Below the pieces are notes generated by a model that was not told where the DNA came from, did not search any database, and saw only the letters and a program-made list of their open reading frames with translations. A DNA stretch of 64,000 nt, from NCBI GenBank assembly GCA_020636905.1, contig JACJWX010000013.1:2501-66500 (forward strand), given 5' to 3'. Positions 24,021-31,996 of the stretch are shown one piece after another. The position numbers and the translations under genes are program-made. The stretch is from Actinomycetota bacterium. GTDB lineage: Bacteria; Actinomycetota; Thermoleophilia; Miltoncostaeales; Miltoncostaeaceae. Every line of letters begins with the position of its first letter. Positions within the stretch are counted from its first letter, which is position 1.

Positions 24021-25459
24021 GCCGTTCCCCCGGGACGGGTGTCGAACCCGAGGGCCAGCTCCGTCGCGTGGGCCGCCTCGAAGAGCCGGTTTTCGGACAG
24101 TGCCGGGCCCGCGAGCTGGAGTCCCACCGGGAGCCCGTCGGAGAGGCCGCAGGGAATCGACATCGCGGGCAGGCCTGCCAGGCTCATCGGGATCGTGCAG
24201 ATGTCCGAGAGGTACATCGTGTACGGATCCGCGGTGCGCTCCCCGAGGGGGAAGGCGACCGAGGGAGAGGTCGGCGACGCGACCACGTCGACCTCGGAGA
24301 AGATATCGTCGAAGTCGCGCACCATCAGGGTGCGCACACGTTGCGCCTGGCCGTAGTAGGCGTCGTAGTAGCCGCTCGCGAGCGCGAACGTGCCGAGCAT
24401 GATGCGGCGCTTGACCTCAGGGCCGAAGCCCTCCGAACGCGTCCGTTCGTAGGTCTCCAGCAGATCGTGGGCGTCCGCCGTGCGATGGCCGTAGCGGATG
24501 CCGTCGAAGCGCGCGAGGTTGGCGGAGCACTCTGCGGGCGCGATCAGGTAGTACGTCGCCAGCGCGTACTTCGCGTGCGGGATGTGGACCGGGTGCAGCG
24601 TGGCGCCAAGAGACTCCATCGCCGCCAGCGCGGTCTCCACCGTGGCGCGCACGCCGGCGTCCACGCCTTCGCCCATCAGCTCCTCGATGACCCCGACACG
24701 GAGACCGTCGAGCCGCTCGCGGGACGGGAGCGCGATGGGTTCCGGCAGGTCGATGGAGGTCGAATCCATGGGGTCGTGCCCCACCATGTGCTGCAGCAGC
24801 AGTGCCGAGTCGCGCACCGTGCGTGCGAACGGCCCGACCTGGTCGAGCGAACTCGCGAAGGCGATGAGCCCGTACCGGGACACCGCCCCGTAGGTGGGCT
24901 TCATCCCCACGATGCCGCAGAGCGCCGCGGGCTGCCGGATCGAGCCGCCCGTGTCGCTGCCGAGCGACCAGGGCACCTGGCGGGCGCTGACCGACGATGC
25001 CGACCCGCCCGAGGATCCGCCCGGCACACGGTCCAGGTCCCACGGATTCCGCGTGGGGCCGTAGGCCGAGTTCTCGCAGCTCGACCCCATGGCGAACTCG
25101 TCCATGTTGGTCTTGCCCAGCACCACCGCTCCGGCCGCCTCCAGCCGGGCGACGCACGTCGCGGTGTACACGGGGCGGAAACCCTCGAGGATCTTCGACC
25201 CCGACGTCGTGGTCAGATCTTTCGTGGAGAGCGCGTCCTTGATTCCCACCGGGACACCGGCGAGCGGAGGCCGTTCGGGTGCCGCGTCGATGCGGCGTGC
25301 TGCCGCCAGGGCGCGCTCGCGGTCGACCTCCAGGAAGCTGTGCCAGGTGTCGGATTCAGCTCTGGCAAGGTGGGCTTCGGTGAGTTCCACCGACGACACC
25401 TCACCAGCGCCGATGGCGGCGATGGCCTCCTCGGCCGTGAGGTCGGTGAGCTCAGCCAC
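24017..25459 (-). CDS. gatA: Asp-tRNA(Asn)/Glu-tRNA(Gln) amidotransferase subunit A
   Basis: Amidase-signature enzyme that frees ammonia from glutamine for the transamidosome. The 480-residue protein shows the Ser-cisSer-Lys triad: Lys in GVPVGIKDALSTKD, cis-Ser in GGSSGGSAS and the nucleophile in GSDTGGSIRQPAAL. The GTG at 25459 has AAGGGAA five bases upstream. It follows gatC by 69 bases and overlaps gatB. Confidence 0.97.
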   Translation of the reverse strand: MAELTDLTAEEAIAAIGAGEVSSVELTEAHLARAESDTWHSFLEVDRERALAAARRIDAAPERPPLAGVPVGIKDALSTKDLTTTSGSKILEGFRPVYTATCVARLEAAGAVVLGKTNMDEFAMGSSCENSAYGPTRNPWDLDRVPGGSSGGSASSVSARQVPWSLGSDTGGSIRQPAALCGIVGMKPTYGAVSRYGLIAFASSLDQVGPFARTVRDSALLLQHMVGHDPMDSTSIDLPEPIALPSRERLDGLRVGVIEELMGEGVDAGVRATVETALAAMESLGATLHPVHIPHAKYALATYYLIAPAECSANLARFDGIRYGHRTADAHDLLETYERTRSEGFGPEVKRRIMLGTFALASGYYDAYYGQAQRVRTLMVRDFDDIFSEVDVVASPTSPSVAFPLGERTADPYTMYLSDICTIPMSLAGLPAMSIPCGLSDGLPVGLQLAGPALSENRLFEAAHATELALGFDTRPGGTA

Positions 25460-25528
25460 GTACGTTCCCTTCGCCGTGCCCCGGAGCCCGGCGGCACCTG
25501 GCCGGTCGCGCGTTGCGGGTGTGTCCCA

Positions 25529-25810
25529 CTACCCCAGCCTGCCCACGCCGAAGCTGTCGCCCTGACGATCCGGCGCGCTGCGCATCGCCTCCTCGAGGGG
25601 AAGGCCGGGCCGCGGCTCGTCGGGCCGCAGCACGTTCTGCAGCGGGACCGCGTGCGTGGTGGGCGGAACCTCGGAGAGGTCAAGCTCCTGGACGAGGTCC
25701 ACATGCTCGAGGATGCCCGAGAGTTCACGCTGCATCGTCGTCACCTCGTCCTCGCTGAGGGCGAGGCGGGACAGACGTGCCACGTGCCGGACGACGGAGG
25801 CTTCAATCAC
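25529..25810 (-). CDS. gatC: Asp-tRNA(Asn)/Glu-tRNA(Gln) amidotransferase subunit C
   Basis: Small belt subunit that holds GatA and GatB together. It carries VVRHVARLSRLALSEDEV and the ELSGILEHVDLVQELD stretch, then VPLQNVLRPDEPRPGLP. I chose the GTG at 25810 because TACGAT lies seven bases upstream (leaderless), which gives 93 residues and aligns with usual GatC starts. An ATG at 25819 overlaps that -10 box. Confidence 0.92.
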   Translation of the reverse strand: MIEASVVRHVARLSRLALSEDEVTTMQRELSGILEHVDLVQELDLSEVPPTTHAVPLQNVLRPDEPRPGLPLEEAMRSAPDRQGDSFGVGRLG

Positions 25811-25817
25811 GGGCGGC

Positions 25818-25823
25818 ATCGTA
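25818..25823 (-). promoter_or_regulatory. gatC: -10 box TACGAT for gatC
   Basis: Seven bases before the chosen GTG at 25810 on the minus strand. It lies just beyond the end of the copCD gene. Confidence 0.4.
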
Positions 25824-25837
25824 CCCGACGCGTCCAG

Positions 25838-27196
25838 TCAGCCCGGGGGTGCGGTTGAGACGAGGATGCCGACCGTGGCGATCAGGGCCGCGGCGAAGCC
25901 GAGCTCGGCCCGGATGCTGCGCCCCAGGAGGCGAGTCGCGGCGGCGTCACCCCCGGGGAGTCCCAGGGCGGCCCGTTCCAACCGGGGATGGACCACGAAC
26001 CGGTTGTAGCCGCCCAGCACCAGCATGCCGGCGAACAGGCCCAGCTTGATGAGGAGGACCCGCCCGTAGACGGTGCCGGTCAGGTCGCCGAGGGCCCCGA
26101 CCTCCGCGAGCGCGCGGTAGACGCCGGTGACCACCAGCACGGCCACGGCCGCGACGGCGAGGCTCGAGAACCGGACCACCGCGGCCGCCGCGTAGGCCAC
26201 GCCGTCGCCGAGCGCGAGGCGCGCCGTCGGAGTGATCACGAGGTACCCCAGGCCCACCAGGCCGCCGATCCACGCCGCGGTCGCCGCGGTGTGAACCGCG
26301 TCGACGCCGATGTTGAGCGTGCGATCCGTGGCCAGCGAGGCGTGGCCGAGCCACGACATGGCCACGATCACCGCGGCCGGCGGCGCGGCCAGCGCGACCG
26401 CGGTGGAGCGGCGGCGATCGCCGTTGACGCCAATCAGCGCGGCTCCGGCGACGGCTGCGATGACGGCGGCGCCGGAGATCACGAGCATCGTCCGCCCGAA
26501 CCTGGTGTCGCCCAGGACCACGCCCAGGTCGGATGGTGCCAGTCCGAGGGTGGGCAGGGTGCCGACGAGCATCATCACGGCACCGACGAACCACGCCGTC
26601 ACCGCAAGTGACCAGCGGCGCCACCATGACGGCATCGATGCGGCGAGCGCCCCCAGCATCCGGTCGCCCGCATGCTCGTCGCGCGCGGGGCCGGGCGGGC
26701 GCAGTCCCCCGCCCGCGGCGGCCGGGTCGGCGATGACCCACCGCAGTGCCACCAGGCCCAGCGCGACGACGGCGCCGGCGATCACGAGCGTCCGCCCGAT
26801 GGCGGCGATCCACGCGCCGTGGCCGGACCCGAACGCCGCGTTCGCGGCCGCCGCCGGTGGCGCGTTGCCCGCCCCCACGCGGACCACCGAGTCCCCGGTC
26901 ACGGCGTGGCCGTCGGCCGACATGATCCGCCAGTACACCGTGTAGCCCCCGGGGGCGATCGCCCCGGGGAGCCGGATGCGCGCCGCGTTCGGATCGACGT
27001 CGGTGTCGATGATCACCGGGAGGCGCAGCGCGCGATCCCCGACGCCCACGATCCGCGCGTCCGCGAAGGGCGTCTCCAACGGGCCGGAGAAGCCGAGTCG
27101 AAGGAATTCCGGGACCCCCCGTGCGGGCGAGACCTCGGTGGTCTGACGGCTCACCTGGCCGCCGGCCGCCGAGGCGAACACACCCATCAGCACCAT
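25838..27196 (-). CDS. CopC-CopD domain copper-resistance-type membrane protein
   Basis: Exported CopC-like beta-sandwich (about residues 15-115: VSPARGVPEFLRLGFSGPLE through GGYTVYWRIMSADGHAVTGD) fused to a CopD-type membrane domain with about eight helices, including the His-containing LGHASLATDRTLNIGVDAVH. Such proteins handle copper near cytochrome oxidase; ctaA lies close by. The start is unclear: no GTG or ATG with a ribosome-binding site precedes the signal helix, so the ATG at 27196 is a minimum. The mature N terminus reads QVSRQTTEVSP, without the His that leads many CopC proteins, although the Asp-His pair in SADGHAV is kept. Confidence 0.82.
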   Translation of the reverse strand: MVLMGVFASAAGGQVSRQTTEVSPARGVPEFLRLGFSGPLETPFADARIVGVGDRALRLPVIIDTDVDPNAARIRLPGAIAPGGYTVYWRIMSADGHAVTGDSVVRVGAGNAPPAAAANAAFGSGHGAWIAAIGRTLVIAGAVVALGLVALRWVIADPAAAGGGLRPPGPARDEHAGDRMLGALAASMPSWWRRWSLAVTAWFVGAVMMLVGTLPTLGLAPSDLGVVLGDTRFGRTMLVISGAAVIAAVAGAALIGVNGDRRRSTAVALAAPPAAVIVAMSWLGHASLATDRTLNIGVDAVHTAATAAWIGGLVGLGYLVITPTARLALGDGVAYAAAAVVRFSSLAVAAVAVLVVTGVYRALAEVGALGDLTGTVYGRVLLIKLGLFAGMLVLGGYNRFVVHPRLERAALGLPGGDAAATRLLGRSIRAELGFAAALIATVGILVSTAPPG

Positions 27197-27300
27197 CAGC
27201 AGCAGCAGGGTCGTCCGGCCGGCTCCGCGCCGCCCGGGCGGGCGCGTCGCGACGGTCCGAGTGACGGGCCGCGAGATCGCCGTCCGGGCGTGACCAGTCC

Positions 27301-27324
27301 GGCGGCGTGTCTGGACACGCCGCC
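27301..27324 (-). terminator. Perfect 24-base palindrome, possible terminator
   Basis: GGCGGCGTGTC and its complement are separated by only two bases. It lies 21 bases past the small frame ending at 27346 and upstream of copCD. It could end the small transcript or bind a dimeric regulator. Confidence 0.45.
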
Positions 27325-27345
27325 GACCGGTGCCCGGCGGGACGA

Positions 27346-27435
27346 TCAGGTGGTCACGAGATGCACGACCACCAGGAGCGCGAAGGTGAAGACGAAGCCG
27401 GTCGCGAGGCGGCGTGCGTCGAGCGCGTGGGTCAT
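27346..27435 (-). CDS. Small single-helix membrane protein, 29 residues
   Basis: A frame of 29 residues with a soluble Arg-rich start (MTHALDARRLATG) and one membrane helix (FVFTFALLVVVHLVTT). The ATG at 27435 has GGAG five bases upstream and overlaps, as ATGA, the stop of another tiny frame (27432-27518). The two may be one 57-residue protein split by loss of one C in the CCCC run before the ATG, the same kind of indel seen in three other genes here. Function unknown; it sits among copper and heme A genes. Confidence 0.5.
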   Translation of the reverse strand: MTHALDARRLATGFVFTFALLVVVHLVTT

Positions 27436-27518
27436 GGGGTCTCCGGATCGAGCGGTGGTCTCTCTGTCTCATCGACCCCGCTCCCGCGGATCAGATACCC
27501 GGGGCACCCACCGTCCAT
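27432..27518 (-). CDS. Tiny frame upstream of the 29-residue membrane protein
   Basis: A frame of 28 residues starting MDGGCPGYLIRGSGVDETER and ending PPLDPETP. It has no ribosome-binding site; CAGCAT lies six bases before the ATG and might act as a -10 box. The acidic, Pro-rich end would make a sensible soluble tail for the membrane helix encoded next. It may be the 5' half of a single frameshifted gene. Confidence 0.35.
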   Translation of the reverse strand: MDGGCPGYLIRGSGVDETERPPLDPETP

Positions 27519-27551
27519 CCGGAAATGCTGCGTACAGCGACAAACGCTCCC

Positions 27552-28130
27552 TCATCGTTCGGCCGCCGGCGTGAACTGCACGGCCAGCTCGACCAGCTCG
27601 CCCTGCGAGACCCCCGCCGCCGACATGACGACCGTCCGGCCCCGCCGTCGCCAGGTCAGCGCGGTTCGATCGATCGACGGAAGCCGATGCAGCAGAATGC
27701 CCGACCGTCGCACCGGCGTGGCGTCCTGCGGCGGCAGCAGCGGCTGCCCGGAGAGGACGCTGAACGCGATCTGACCGCTGAGGTGGTCCTGGTACACGGT
27801 CAGGACCGTGCGGCCGGCCACACGATCCACGCGGCGGCCTGCGGCTCGCCAGCCGAGCCTGGCGAAGTCGGGCAGCGGGAGCCCCCGGGCCCGCCGCGCG
27901 TCGCCCGCGTCGGGCAGGTTCGGTCCGCGCGCCTGGAGCACGACCACGTCGGCCGCCAGCTGATCATCGGCAGGGTCGGCGGTGCGCGCGAAGATCACGG
28001 CCGAGACGATCGCCGCCACGATCAGCACTCCCGCGAGCACGGCGCTGAGGACCGGGGGCCGGTCGCGCTGCGACGTGTCGGCCGGGCGCTTGGCCCTCGA
28101 AAGAGCGAACTCTGACACCTCCCCGTCCAC
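27552..28130 (-). CDS. Anti-sigma-factor-like single-pass membrane protein
   Basis: A 192-residue protein with a 28-residue cytoplasmic tail, one helix (VLSAVLAGVLIVAAIVSAVI) and an outer domain. The outer segment LPDFARLGWRAAGRRVDRVAGRTVLTVYQ followed by GQIAFSVLSGQPL recalls the extracytoplasmic domain of ECF anti-sigma factors. However, no zinc anti-sigma Cys/His motif and no sigma-factor gene are present, so the role is uncertain. The GTG at 28130 lies nine bases after TAGCGT. It diverges from ctaA with overlapping -10 boxes. Confidence 0.6.
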   Translation of the reverse strand: MDGEVSEFALSRAKRPADTSQRDRPPVLSAVLAGVLIVAAIVSAVIFARTADPADDQLAADVVVLQARGPNLPDAGDARRARGLPLPDFARLGWRAAGRRVDRVAGRTVLTVYQDHLSGQIAFSVLSGQPLLPPQDATPVRRSGILLHRLPSIDRTALTWRRRGRTVVMSAAGVSQGELVELAVQFTPAAER

Positions 28131-28139
28131 CTGAGCGCG

Positions 28140-28149
28140 ACGCTAGCAT
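28140..28149. promoter_or_regulatory. Overlapping divergent -10 boxes of ctaA and the anti-sigma-like gene
   Basis: On the plus strand TAGCAT (28144-28149) lies six bases before the ctaA ATG. On the minus strand TAGCGT (28145-28140) lies nine bases before the GTG at 28130. The boxes share two bases, so one polymerase at a time should bind. Confidence 0.5.
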
Positions 28150-28155
28150 GCCCAC

Positions 28156-29115
28156 ATGCGCATGAGTGGCCCGCAGCGGTTCCTCGCCCCGCTCCGAACC
28201 GACCGGGGCTTCTGGGCACTCGTCGTGGCGAACGCCGCGGTGCTCTGGGTGATCATCGTGAGCGGTTCCATGGTGCGCCTCACCGCATCCGGCCTGGGGT
28301 GCCCCGACTGGCCCCTCTGCGATGGCGGAGTGGTGCCCGCCGAAGGCGTCCACCAGTTCATCGAGTACGGCAACCGGGTGGCGTCAGGGCTCATCATCCT
28401 GGTGACGGTCGCGACCTGGATCGCGAGCCGGGGATACCCCTCCGATCGACCCGCGATCCGGGGCCTCGCCCGCGCAACCGCCCTTCAGAGCCTGGCCCAG
28501 ATGCCGCTCGGCGGCCTGACGGTGCTCTCCGGCCTCCACCCCATGATGGTGGGCGCGCACTTCCTCCTGTCCATCGGCGCGCTCACCACGGGCGTGCTCC
28601 TCGTCGTCACGGTGTCCGACCAGCGGCGGGGTGTCGAGCGTGGATTCGATGCGCGCCGCGGGCCGTTCGCCGTGCTCTCCGCCGTCGCCCTGCTCGTGGT
28701 CGTGGTGACGGGCGTCCTGGTGACGGCCGCCGGACCGCACTCGGGTGACGACGACGTCCTCAAGCGCTTCGGCGACCTGGAAACGGCCGCCTGGATCCAC
28801 GTCCGTGCGGTCGGGGTGATGCTGGTCCTGATGGGCGTGCTGGCGTTCTGGCTGCGCCGGGAGCCGATCGACCGTCCGCTCGTCCCCCGCGTCGCGATGA
28901 TCTTCGCCGGATTGCTCGCTGTGCAGATCACCCTCGGCGAACTCCAGTACCGCAACGGACTGCCATGGCAGGTGGTCGCCGCGCACGTGTCCGTCGCCGG
29001 CCTGGTGTGGGCAACCGGCGTCGCCACCACGTGGATGATCGCCCGCCCCACACGCGGGCTCCCGCACGTCGACGCGGCATCGGTTCGCCGGGAGGCGGTC
29101 AGCGGCAGGCGCTGA
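28156..29115 (+). CDS. ctaA: Heme A synthase (COX15/CtaA)
   Basis: Membrane enzyme that converts heme O to heme A for cytochrome oxidase. The 319-residue protein has about eight helices, the paired-Cys loop GLGCPDWPLC, the first-half segment FIEYGNRVASG and the later His segments MMVGAHFLLS, WIHVRAVGV and VVAAHVSVAGL. The position usually shown as EWxHR in proteobacterial enzymes is Asn here, a variant I believe is normal in actinobacteria. The ATG at 28156 is probably leaderless. No ctaB or ctaCDE gene is in the window. Confidence 0.95.
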   Translation: MRMSGPQRFLAPLRTDRGFWALVVANAAVLWVIIVSGSMVRLTASGLGCPDWPLCDGGVVPAEGVHQFIEYGNRVASGLIILVTVATWIASRGYPSDRPAIRGLARATALQSLAQMPLGGLTVLSGLHPMMVGAHFLLSIGALTTGVLLVVTVSDQRRGVERGFDARRGPFAVLSAVALLVVVVTGVLVTAAGPHSGDDDVLKRFGDLETAAWIHVRAVGVMLVLMGVLAFWLRREPIDRPLVPRVAMIFAGLLAVQITLGELQYRNGLPWQVVAAHVSVAGLVWATGVATTWMIARPTRGLPHVDAASVRREAVSGRR

Positions 29116-29160
29116 GTCGTGGTCCGCGGCTGAGCGACCCGGCGGGGCCGGGCACGCCGG

Positions 29161-29514
29161 TCAGCGGTGACGATCCGCCGCGCTCTGGCAGCTCACGCAG
29201 CGGGCGGCGTCCGGCCGGGCCCGCAGGCGCCCCTCGGGGATGGCCGCCCCGCAGTCCTGGCAGACGCCGTAGGTGCCCGCGTCGATCGCCTCGTGTGCGC
29301 GTTCGAGCCGCTCGAGCTGGTTGCGCAGCCGAAGGACGTCCCTGAGCTGCCGTTCGCGGGCCTCGGCGTCGGTGGCTGCCTCGGCCGGATGGTGGTGGCC
29401 GTCGGATCGTTCGTCGCCGTCAGCCGCGAGGTCCTTCTCGCTCAGCTTGCTGCGAATCTCGACTTCGAGCTCGGCGATTCGTTCGCGAGCAAGCGCTTTT
29501 TCGGCCTCGTCCAT
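29161..29514 (-). CDS. DksA/TraR-type zinc-finger protein
   Basis: A 117-residue protein with a long N-terminal coiled coil (EKALARERIAELEVEIRSKL onward) and a C-terminal four-Cys zinc finger, CQDCGAAIPEGRLRARPDAARCVSC. Family members bind in the RNA polymerase secondary channel or act as small regulators. The acidic pair at the coiled-coil tip of true DksA is not obvious, so the target is uncertain. The ATG at 29514 lies six bases after TACGAT, suggesting a leaderless mRNA. Confidence 0.9.
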   Translation of the reverse strand: MDEAEKALARERIAELEVEIRSKLSEKDLAADGDERSDGHHHPAEAATDAEARERQLRDVLRLRNQLERLERAHEAIDAGTYGVCQDCGAAIPEGRLRARPDAARCVSCQSAADRHR

Positions 29515-29518
29515 CCGC

Positions 29519-29722
29519 CTATCGTAGCCCGGAACCACCGCAAGACGAATCGGGGCGCTCGCGGGCGCGACGGGCAAATGACCGGACCACGAACCACGCC
29601 ACGACGAGTCCAGCCCCGGCCCCCGCGGCGAGGGTGACGCGACCGGTCGCGATCGCGGCGATTTCGACCACGAACAGCACCGCGACGATGGCGAGCAGAA
29701 GCTGTCCCAGGCGGCGGTCCAC
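29519..29722 (-). CDS. Two-helix small membrane protein
   Basis: A 67-residue protein with two hydrophobic helices (LGQLLLAIVAVLFVVEIAAI and VTLAAGAGAGLVVAWFVVRS) and a basic, Ser/Gly-rich C terminus. Function unknown. The GTG at 29722 follows TACGGT by six bases. It ends four bases before the DksA-like start and diverges from the secreted protein at 29796. Confidence 0.55.
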   Translation of the reverse strand: MDRRLGQLLLAIVAVLFVVEIAAIATGRVTLAAGAGAGLVVAWFVVRSFARRARERPDSSCGGSGLR

Positions 29723-29728
29723 GGGGAA

Positions 29729-29734
29729 ACCGTA
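29729..29734 (-). promoter_or_regulatory. -10 box TACGGT for the two-helix protein
   Basis: Minus-strand TACGGT ends six bases before the GTG at 29722. It is divergent from the TAGACT box at 29784-29789, which lies six bases before the GTG at 29796. Confidence 0.45.
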
Positions 29735-29795
29735 CCCGCCGACACGACCGACCCGGGGATTTCGTCGCGTCAGCGGCCCGAAGTAGACTCGCCGG

Positions 29796-30941
29796 GTGGT
29801 CCGCCGCAGGCACAAGCTCATTCCGCTCACCGTCGCCGCCGCGATCATCGGGGGCGTGTCCCCCGCGGCCGCGCAGCTCTCCTCGACGCCGGGGATCGCG
29901 TCGACGGTCAACGCCATCGATGCGCTGACGTGCGTCGTCCCCACCGACACGGTCACCTTCGAGGGGATCCTCAGCACGGCCGCCAGTCCCATGGCCGGGT
30001 CCGCAGACGTGATCGTGTCGTCTGCCACCGCGGTGGACATCGACCCGCGCTTCATCCTGGCCATCGCCGCGCACGAGACCATGCTCGGGACGTACGGGCC
30101 GGCGCGGGACATCCACAACCCCTTCGGCCTGGGCCCCGGAATGGTGTTCGACACCGAGGCCGATGCGATCCGCTTCGCGGTCGGAACGCTCGCGCGCAAC
30201 TACTTCGGTGACGGCCTGCAGACCATCTCGCAGATCGGGGCGCGATGGGCGCCGGTGGGCGCCGCGAACGATCCCGGCGGCCTGAATCAGCACTGGACCG
30301 CCGGGGTGAGCGCCGCCTACACCACCCTTGGTGGCAACGCCGCGCTGCCGCCGCTGCTGAGCGTTCAGCGCCAGGGCGGCGAGTGCTTGGGCAATCCATC
30401 CGCCGGGCTGCTGTCGCCGGTCGCGCCCGAGCCGCCCGCCGAGGGCGTCGGCCCGCCGCTGATCGTGATCTGGGGTGGCAACGCACCCACCATCAAGCCG
30501 TTCGGCGATCAGGCCGCCGCCCGGAGCGCCACCCTGCCCGGCTTCGCCTTCCCGCTCGCGGTGCGCACCGACGGCGAATCGCGATACGCGCAGACCGCCT
30601 GCGGACCCGAATCGGCGTGCACGGTCACTCTCGAAACCGCCCCCGGCATCCACGCCATCGCCGCGAGCGACGGCCGACTGGTCGCCGCCACAGCGCAGCA
30701 ACGGACGGACCTCGGGGTCGCCTTCTGGATCGTCCGTCCCGACGGCAACAAGCTCGGATACGGCCCCCTCGCGTCGTACGCACCCGGGATCAGCCACGGC
30801 GCCTACGTCCGCCTCGGCGCACCGCTCGGCACCACCACGGGGCAGCTGACCTTCGCCTGGCGGCGTGCCGGAGCGGCCATCGACCCCTATCCGCTGCTGG
30901 TGGCGACCCGACCGCCCTCATCGAAGGTCCCCGCCAGCTGA
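29796..30941 (+). CDS. Secreted glucosaminidase/lysozyme-like protein
   Basis: A 381-residue exported protein with signal peptide (LIPLTVAAAIIGGVSPAAAQ). Residues 75-180 look like a mannosyl-glycoprotein endo-beta-N-acetylglucosaminidase (GH73-like) or lysozyme-like fold: FILAIAAHETMLGTYGPARD then HNPFGLG, with the Glu of AHET a candidate catalytic acid. The C-terminal half (about 220-380) has no family I recognise. It may trim peptidoglycan or another wall glycan. The GTG at 29796 follows TAGACT by six bases. The next gene overlaps its stop. Confidence 0.7.
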   Translation: MVRRRHKLIPLTVAAAIIGGVSPAAAQLSSTPGIASTVNAIDALTCVVPTDTVTFEGILSTAASPMAGSADVIVSSATAVDIDPRFILAIAAHETMLGTYGPARDIHNPFGLGPGMVFDTEADAIRFAVGTLARNYFGDGLQTISQIGARWAPVGAANDPGGLNQHWTAGVSAAYTTLGGNAALPPLLSVQRQGGECLGNPSAGLLSPVAPEPPAEGVGPPLIVIWGGNAPTIKPFGDQAAARSATLPGFAFPLAVRTDGESRYAQTACGPESACTVTLETAPGIHAIAASDGRLVAATAQQRTDLGVAFWIVRPDGNKLGYGPLASYAPGISHGAYVRLGAPLGTTTGQLTFAWRRAGAAIDPYPLLVATRPPSSKVPAS

Positions 30942-31996
30942 GCGCGGCACCGGAATACCGGAGCGCGCTCCTGGCCGCCCTGTCCGACGCCCACGGTCCG
31001 TCCGGGCGCGAGGAGGCGATCGCCGAGCTGGTGCGTCCCGAGCTCGAGGCGACGTGCGATCAGGTGGACGTCGACGCGATGGGGTCGTTGCTCGGGTTCC
31101 GGGCCGGCACCGGTGACGGCGCGCGGTACAGGGTGATGCTGGCCGCCCACATGGACGAGATCGGGCTGATGGTGACCCACGTGGACGCGGCGACCGGGTT
31201 CCTGAACATCATCCCCCTCGGCGGCTGGGACGCCCGCACCCTGGTGAGCCAGCGGGTGGTGGTCCACGGTCGCGAAGCCGTCGATGGCGTCGTGGGAACG
31301 CCACCGGTCCACGTGCTCAAACCGGAAGACCGCGACAGGGCGCCCAAGCTGACCGACCTGGTCATCGACACGGGAATCCTCGACGGGCGCATCACCGACC
31401 TCGTCCGGCCCGGGGATGTCGCCACGCGGAGCCGCCGGCTTCAGCAGATGGGCGACCTCATCTCCGGCAAGGCGCTCGACGACCGCGTCGGGGTGTTCAT
31501 CATGCTCGAGGCGCTGCGAATGACGGAGCCCGCCACCGCGGACCTGTACGCCGTGGCCGCCGTGCAGGAGGAGGTCGGCCTCCGGGGCAGCCGGACCGCG
31601 ACCCACCGCGTGAACCCCCACGTCGGGGTGGCGATCGACACCTGTCCCTCCGGTGACGGGCCGGGCCAGACCGGCGGTGGCACAAAACTCGGCGACGGGG
31701 CCGCGATCCGCGTGGCCGACGCGAGTGCCATCGCCTCTCACAGGGTCGTCGAGTTCCTCGAACGGCTGGCCGTGGACCGTGGCATTCCCCATCAGTTCCA
31801 CGTGTCGGACAAGGGGGGGACCGACACCGCGTCCCTCCAGCTCGCCCGCGACGGATCACTGGCGGGCTGCATCTCGATTCCGAGCCGCTACGGGCACTCG
31901 TCGGTGGAGGCCTGCCACCCCGGCGACATCCAGGCCTGTATCGACCTCACCGTCGCGCTCATCGAGCACGCGCACGAGCTCATCCCGGAGGGCTGA
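30938..31996 (+). CDS. M42 family metallo-aminopeptidase/endoglucanase-type protein
   Basis: Dinuclear metal peptidase of the tetrahedral aminopeptidase family, 352 residues. Metal and catalytic segments are AAHMDEIGLMV, KALDDRVGV, VAAVQEEVGLRGS, IDTCPSGD and SIPSRYGHSSVE. No ATG, GTG or TTG in this frame precedes the conserved N terminus. A CTG at 30938 overlaps the preceding stop (CTGA) with AAGG upstream, so a CTG start is the best guess; an indel hiding the real start is the alternative. It converges with the RodZ-like gene, overlapping it by 17 bases. Confidence 0.88.
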   Translation: MSAAPEYRSALLAALSDAHGPSGREEAIAELVRPELEATCDQVDVDAMGSLLGFRAGTGDGARYRVMLAAHMDEIGLMVTHVDAATGFLNIIPLGGWDARTLVSQRVVVHGREAVDGVVGTPPVHVLKPEDRDRAPKLTDLVIDTGILDGRITDLVRPGDVATRSRRLQQMGDLISGKALDDRVGVFIMLEALRMTEPATADLYAVAAVQEEVGLRGSRTATHRVNPHVGVAIDTCPSGDGPGQTGGGTKLGDGAAIRVADASAIASHRVVEFLERLAVDRGIPHQFHVSDKGGTDTASLQLARDGSLAGCISIPSRYGHSSVEACHPGDIQACIDLTVALIEHAHELIPEG

